In this document: positions 5,687 through 9,631 of the stretch, one piece after another
Layout of the letters: each line of letters begins with the position of its first letter
Position numbering within the stretch: position 1 is the stretch's first letter
Origin: Clostridium sp.
GTDB taxonomy: Bacteria > Bacillota > Clostridia > Lachnospirales > Lachnospiraceae
DNA: 9,631 nt
Direction: 5' to 3'
Assembly: GCA_004554205.1 (NCBI GenBank)
Contig: SFNH01000069.1
Location: 1-9,631, forward strand
Program-made: the position numbers and the translations under genes
Notes under the pieces: generated by a model
Told to the model about the DNA's origin: nothing
What the model saw: the letters and a program-made list of their open reading frames with translations, nothing else
Databases searched by the model: none

Positions 5687-6757
5687 ATGAAATTCATTCA
5701 CATTGCAGACGTCCACTGGGGTATGAACCCCGACAGCGACAAGCCGTGGGGCGTGGACCGGGCGCAGGCGATCAAGAGCACCTTCGCCGATGTCGTCCGC
5801 CAGGCAAAGCTGCGGGACGTGGACTGTCTGTTTATCGCGGGCGATCTGTTCCACCGCCAACCGCTTCTCCGGGATTTAAAGGAGATCAATTATCTGTTTT
5901 CCACTATCCCCGGCGTGCGGGTGGTGATCATCGCCGGAAACCATGACCAGGTGCGGACAAGCTCCGCCCTGATGAGCTTTACCTGGTGCTCCAACGTGAC
6001 GTACATCATGGACGAGGATTTCACTAGCGTATATTTTGAAGACCTGAATACGGAGGTGACGGGATTTTCCTACCACACCGCCGAGATCACCGAGCCGAGG
6101 CTTTCCGGGCTTCACGCCCCCGCCACGCCGCGCATCCATGTGCTTTTGGCGCACGGCGGAGATGCCGCCCATATGCCCATCGACAAGGCGGCGCTCGCTG
6201 ACGCGGGATTTTCCTATGTGGCGCTGGGACACATCCACAAGCCGGAGATCGCGCCCGATCATTCCTACGCTTATCCCGGCTCCTTAGAGCCCCTGGACAA
6301 GACGGAGACCGGCCCGCACGGCATGATCGTGGGCGAGATACAGCCCGGCACGATGGAGGTAAGCTCCCTGGAGTTCGTTCCGCTCTCCCGCGCCCAGTAT
6401 GTGCCGCTCATCATCCAGGTCACCCCGGCGACCACCAACGGAGAGCTGATGGACCGGATCACTGAGGAAGTCGGGAAGCGCGGGACCGAGCACATTTACC
6501 GCTTCCGCATCCGCGGTATGCGCGACCCCGACATCGTATTTGACTTAGAGCCGCTTATGCGGGGCATACAGGTCGTGGAGTGGGTAGACGAGTCCGAGCC
6601 GCAGTACGATTTCAGTCAGCTCTTTGCGGAGCACCCGGGCGACATGATCGGCTTCTATATCCGGGCGCTCGATAAGGAGGATGCGAGCACCGCGGAGAAG
6701 AAGGCATTGTACTACGGGATCGATGCCCTGCTTCGGACGACAGATGAGAGGAGTTAG
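5687..6757 (+). CDS. yhaO: YhaO-like Mre11/SbcD-family metallophosphoesterase (putative DNA exonuclease)
   Basis: A 356-residue calcineurin-like phosphoesterase of the Mre11/SbcD/YhaO group, predicted to be a manganese-dependent DNA nuclease in repair. All metal-binding motifs are present in order: DVH (D8, H10), GDLFH (52-56), GNHD (84-87), AHGG with H156, and GHIH (181-184). The remaining C-terminal half (about 230-356) would be the capping/partner-binding part. It is somewhat shorter than Bacillus subtilis YhaO (about 400 residues). The start has AAAGGAG with 6 nt spacing. The stop lies 2 bp before the ATPase gene, and that gene's ribosome binding site is inside the end of this one, the usual arrangement for an SbcD/SbcC-type pair. 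I see no promoter of its own, so transcription probably enters from asnS. The nuclease fold is certain; the in vivo substrate is inference from the family. Confidence 0.9.
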   Translation: MKFIHIADVHWGMNPDSDKPWGVDRAQAIKSTFADVVRQAKLRDVDCLFIAGDLFHRQPLLRDLKEINYLFSTIPGVRVVIIAGNHDQVRTSSALMSFTWCSNVTYIMDEDFTSVYFEDLNTEVTGFSYHTAEITEPRLSGLHAPATPRIHVLLAHGGDAAHMPIDKAALADAGFSYVALGHIHKPEIAPDHSYAYPGSLEPLDKTETGPHGMIVGEIQPGTMEVSSLEFVPLSRAQYVPLIIQVTPATTNGELMDRITEEVGKRGTEHIYRFRIRGMRDPDIVFDLEPLMRGIQVVEWVDESEPQYDFSQLFAEHPGDMIGFYIRALDKEDASTAEKKALYYGIDALLRTTDERS

Positions 6758-6759
6758 CT

Positions 6760-8628
6760 ATGCGGTTACTGGACTTACACATTGACGGATTCGGCAAATT
6801 TTTTGACCGTTCCGTTTCCTTTGAGGACGGACTTAATATTGTATACGGGAAAAATGAGGCGGGCAAATCCACGATCCACACCTTCATCCGCTGTATGCTG
6901 TTCGGGCTGGAGCGCGGAAGGGGTCGTGCCGCCAAAAATGATCTCTACACGAAGTATGAGCCCTGGGATAACAGGGCTGTTTACGGCGGCCGGCTCCGCC
7001 TCGAGAAGGACGGCGTCGTCTACCGGATTGAGCGGAATTTCAAAAAGGATCAGAAGTCTCTCACGATCGTCGATGAGACTGATGGGAAGGAGATCGAGCC
7101 GACGAAGAGCTTTATGGATTATCTTCTCGGAGGGCTCACGGAAACCACCTACCGCAACACCATCAGCATCGGCCAGTTAAACAGCGTCACTGATGATGGG
7201 ATGGTGACGGAGCTTCGCAACTATATTGCCAATATGAACACCTCCGGCAATATGGCGCTCAATATCACAAAGGCCACAGCCTTTTTAAAGAACCGACGCA
7301 AAGAGTTTGAGCGCCAGCTCTCTCCCGACGCGGCAAGGACCTACTCCTCCCTTGCCGGAGAGATCAAGAGCCTCGAAAAAGAGATCTCCTCCCCGGAGTA
7401 CGAAAACCAGCTCCGCGAATACCGGAATATGCGCTCCAAGGTAAAGACACAGCTCACGGAAAAACAGGAGGAGCGGGAGAAGCTTCTCCAGAAGATCGCA
7501 AAGGGGCGCCAGGCGTTAGAGAGCGCGCAGTTTGCGGATGAGGCCTCCATCACCGGCTACCTAAAGCAGGCGAAGGAGACCTTCGAGGAATACTCCTATC
7601 TGAAACCCGCGAGCGAGAAAAAGTCCCGGACGATCTTTTCCGTCATCGCGTTTGTGCTGGCGGCGGCGTTGATTGGCGTCGGCTCCTTCCTCGCTTTCAG
7701 TGGACTTCGGGGTTCTGTTCCCGGCCGCGGCATCTCGGGCAGCACGGCGTTTCTCCTGGGCGGTATGGGGATTGTCGCCTTTATTCTGCTGTTTCTCGGG
7801 ATCGTCCTGCTTTTGCGCGGGAAGGAATTAAAAAAGGACGCCGCCATGAACGGCAAGCTCTTACAGGAAATGTTCTCCCGGCATCTGGGAGATTCCGCGG
7901 TCTCCGAGGAAGCCATGCAGGCATTCGAGGGCCGCATGAACGAGTTTTTGCGGCTCAACAAGGTCGTGGAGCGCTCAGAGGCTTCCGTGGCGGAGCAGGC
8001 GGCGCAGATCAGCTCCCTTCAGGAGCAGGAGACCTCCTGCGACGATGCCATCTCAAAGCAGCAGCGGCTTCAGTGGGAGCTTGAAAAGAAGCTCGACCAT
8101 CTGGCGCACTGCAAGGATCAGGCGGAGTCGCTCAGGCAGGTTCTCGCTGAAAATGAGCGCATCAGGGAGGAAATTTCCGCCATTGACCTGGCGTTAGACA
8201 CCATGACGGAATTATCCACCACGATCCGCGACTCCTTCGGGCTCTACTTGAACAAGACTGCCTCCGACTTGATCGGCGGCATCACCGGGGGAATCTACAA
8301 CAGCATGAGCGTCGATGAAAACTTAAATATATTCATGAACACCCACAAAAAGCTGGTGCCCGTAGAGCAGGTTTCAAGCGGCACGATAGACCAGGTATAT
8401 CTTGCGCTCCGCCTTGCCGCCGCAAAGCTGATCCAGCCGGAGGACGACACAATGCCGCTCATCTTTGATGACAGCTTCTCGCTCTATGACGATGAGCGTC
8501 TGCACACCGCCCTCAAGTGGCTGTCAGACGCCTACGACGGTCAGATCATCATCTTCACCTGCCACCAGCGCGAGATCCAGGTGCTGACATCAAACGAGAT
8601 GGACTATCACCTGGTTGAGGTCGTGTAG
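6760..8628 (+). CDS. yhaN: YhaN-like membrane-anchored SMC/Rad50-type ATPase
   Basis: A 622-residue split-head ABC ATPase of the SMC/Rad50/YhaN kind, partner of the upstream nuclease. The N-terminal head has Walker A GKNEAGKST (30-38) and a Q-loop GQLN (Q139). Coiled-coil arms (about 190-285 and 353-475) flank two membrane helices (about 292-314 and 329-352) joined by a short 14-residue loop. The C-terminal head has the ABC signature SSGTIDQ (539-545), Walker B LIFDDS (567-572) and a switch-like FTCHQ (594-598). Basic residues just outside both helices (KKSR, RGKELKK) place both heads in the cytoplasm with the loop outside. Bacillus subtilis YhaN is about 960 residues, so the arms here are much shorter. 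The start is fixed by AGGAG 6 nt upstream, overlapping the end of the nuclease gene. Likely job: ATP-driven control of the nuclease at the membrane. The exact biological role of this family is poorly defined. Confidence 0.9.
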   Translation: MRLLDLHIDGFGKFFDRSVSFEDGLNIVYGKNEAGKSTIHTFIRCMLFGLERGRGRAAKNDLYTKYEPWDNRAVYGGRLRLEKDGVVYRIERNFKKDQKSLTIVDETDGKEIEPTKSFMDYLLGGLTETTYRNTISIGQLNSVTDDGMVTELRNYIANMNTSGNMALNITKATAFLKNRRKEFERQLSPDAARTYSSLAGEIKSLEKEISSPEYENQLREYRNMRSKVKTQLTEKQEEREKLLQKIAKGRQALESAQFADEASITGYLKQAKETFEEYSYLKPASEKKSRTIFSVIAFVLAAALIGVGSFLAFSGLRGSVPGRGISGSTAFLLGGMGIVAFILLFLGIVLLLRGKELKKDAAMNGKLLQEMFSRHLGDSAVSEEAMQAFEGRMNEFLRLNKVVERSEASVAEQAAQISSLQEQETSCDDAISKQQRLQWELEKKLDHLAHCKDQAESLRQVLAENERIREEISAIDLALDTMTELSTTIRDSFGLYLNKTASDLIGGITGGIYNSMSVDENLNIFMNTHKKLVPVEQVSSGTIDQVYLALRLAAAKLIQPEDDTMPLIFDDSFSLYDDERLHTALKWLSDAYDGQIIIFTCHQREIQVLTSNEMDYHLVEVV

Positions 8629-8637
8629 GGATTCTCC

Positions 8638-9631
8638 TCAGAAAACGAGCTTCACCACAGTACCTTCCCCGAGCTTACTCGTAAGCTCCACCTTCGCCTT
8701 ATGATAGGCGGCGCCGTGCTTTACGATGGAAAGTCCCAGGCCGGTGCCGCCTATCTGCCGCGAGCGGCTCTTATCCACGCGGTAGAAGCGCTCAAAGACC
8801 CGCTCCTGATCCTGCTTAAGTATCCCGATCCCATTATCCTTTACCGTGACAGCCGGATGGCCGTCCGCCGTCTCTACGGTGATAGTCACCTTTCCGGACG
8901 GTTTATTATATTTAATGGCATTGTCGCAGAGGTTAAAGATCATCTCCTCGAGGATCTGTGCCGCGCCGTGGACGACGGCGTGGCTCCCGGTAAGCTCAAG
9001 CGACACTTCTGCCTTCTCCGCCGCGCCCGCAAGCCGCTCCACCACACCCTCCGCCACCGCGTAGAGATCCACCTCCGCTTTCTCAGGCATTTCTGTCTCC
9101 TCGTCAAGCTGTGACAGTCTGATGATATCCCCGACCAGCGCGATCAGACGCTGCGCCTCCTCGTAGATTTTCCCGGAAAACCGCCCCATATCCTCCGCCT
9201 GCACCAGACCGTTTTTCATGATCTCGGCATACCCGGAAATGGAGGTGAGCGGCGTCTTTAGCTCATGCGAAACATTCGCCGTAAACTCCCTGCGGAGCTC
9301 CTCGCGCTTCTGCTGCTCCGTCACATCCAGGATTACCACGACCGCGCCCCGCTTCTCGTCACCCTCCGCGACCGGATTCGCAATGATCTGGTAGTACCGC
9401 CCGTAAAGTTCCATATTCTGCTCGCCCCGCCGCCCGTCCAGGGCGGCGTCCACCACCCGGCGGAAAGCCCCCGAGCGGTTTAAGCTCAGGACGTTGACAT
9501 TTGCTCCGTCGCCGCACTCTATATCCGCGCCAAGGATCCGGGCGGCGCTGCCGTTGTGGGAGATCACATCCCCGCGGCTGTCCACCACGATAAAACCCTC
9601 CTTCATATTTTCCGTGATGGCGGTAAACTCC
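8638..9631 (-). CDS. PhoR-like sensor histidine kinase, 5' end beyond window
   Basis: A partial sensor kinase; 330 residues are visible and the frame stays open to the window edge (beginning EFTAITEN), so the ATG at 9606 is internal, not the start. The visible part begins with a PAS domain (ENMKEGFIVVD onward, about 110 residues, ending ILDVTEQQ). Next is a HisKA dimerisation domain with the phospho-acceptor histidine in NVSHELKTPL (122nd visible residue), then a HATPase_c domain with N box NLCDNAIKYN, G1 DNGIGI and G2 GTGLGLSIVKH. All catalytic motifs are intact. The domain order and wording are those of PhoR-type kinases, which normally also have N-terminal membrane helices and an adjacent OmpR/PhoB-type regulator; both would lie outside this window. 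Its stop is 9 bp from the convergent yhaN stop. The signal sensed cannot be inferred; phosphate is only a guess from family resemblance. Confidence 0.93.
   Translation of the reverse strand, partial: EFTAITENMKEGFIVVDSRGDVISHNGSAARILGADIECGDGANVNVLSLNRSGAFRRVVDAALDGRRGEQNMELYGRYYQIIANPVAEGDEKRGAVVVILDVTEQQKREELRREFTANVSHELKTPLTSISGYAEIMKNGLVQAEDMGRFSGKIYEEAQRLIALVGDIIRLSQLDEETEMPEKAEVDLYAVAEGVVERLAGAAEKAEVSLELTGSHAVVHGAAQILEEMIFNLCDNAIKYNKPSGKVTITVETADGHPAVTVKDNGIGILKQDQERVFERFYRVDKSRSRQIGGTGLGLSIVKHGAAYHKAKVELTSKLGEGTVVKLVF

Noticed and set aside
9604..9606. ATG as the true start of the histidine kinase
   Set aside because: The same frame continues upstream to the window edge with PAS-like residues (EFTAITEN), so the gene is cut by the window, not started there.

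Overview
The window looks like chromosomal backbone of a moderately GC-rich, spore-forming Firmicute, most likely a Lachnospiraceae or other Clostridia member. The grounds are the GlgC/GlgD pair, SpoVG, an S-only ECF vitamin transporter, a YhaO/YhaN-type nuclease/ATPase pair, strong GGAGG-type ribosome binding sites and TATAAT-type sigma-A promoters. I see no mobile element, CRISPR array, tRNA or rRNA. The family placement is inference from protein style, not a database result.

Minus-strand operon (3916 down to 28): glgC (GTG start) overlaps glgD by 4 bp. It is followed by spoVG, an ECF transporter S component, and a small P-loop kinase of the uridine kinase/pantothenate kinase superfamily. 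glgC has a near-ideal promoter (TTCACT, 17 bp, TATAAT with an extended TG) preceded by five helically phased A-tracts. A second promoter candidate (TTGAGA, 18 bp, TATAAA) overlaps the glgD stop codon and could transcribe the last three genes independently of the glycogen genes.

A 329-bp divergent intergenic region (3917-4245) holds the glgC and asnS promoters back to back.

Plus-strand block (4246 to 8628): asnS (asparaginyl-tRNA synthetase, with its own promoter and a leader too short for a T-box) is followed after 49 bp by a YhaO-like Mre11-family metallophosphoesterase. Two bases later comes a compact YhaN-like SMC/Rad50-type ATPase with two transmembrane helices in the middle of its coiled coil. 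The last two are clearly a translationally coupled pair and probably form a membrane-tethered nuclease/ATPase complex.

Converging on yhaN with only 9 bp between stop codons is a minus-strand PhoR-like sensor histidine kinase whose 5' end runs off the window.

Most genes are ordinary housekeeping. The parts worth a second look are the ECF/kinase pair of unknown substrate, the SpoVG-glycogen operon with its internal promoter, the phased A-tract promoter, and the membrane-embedded short YhaN.
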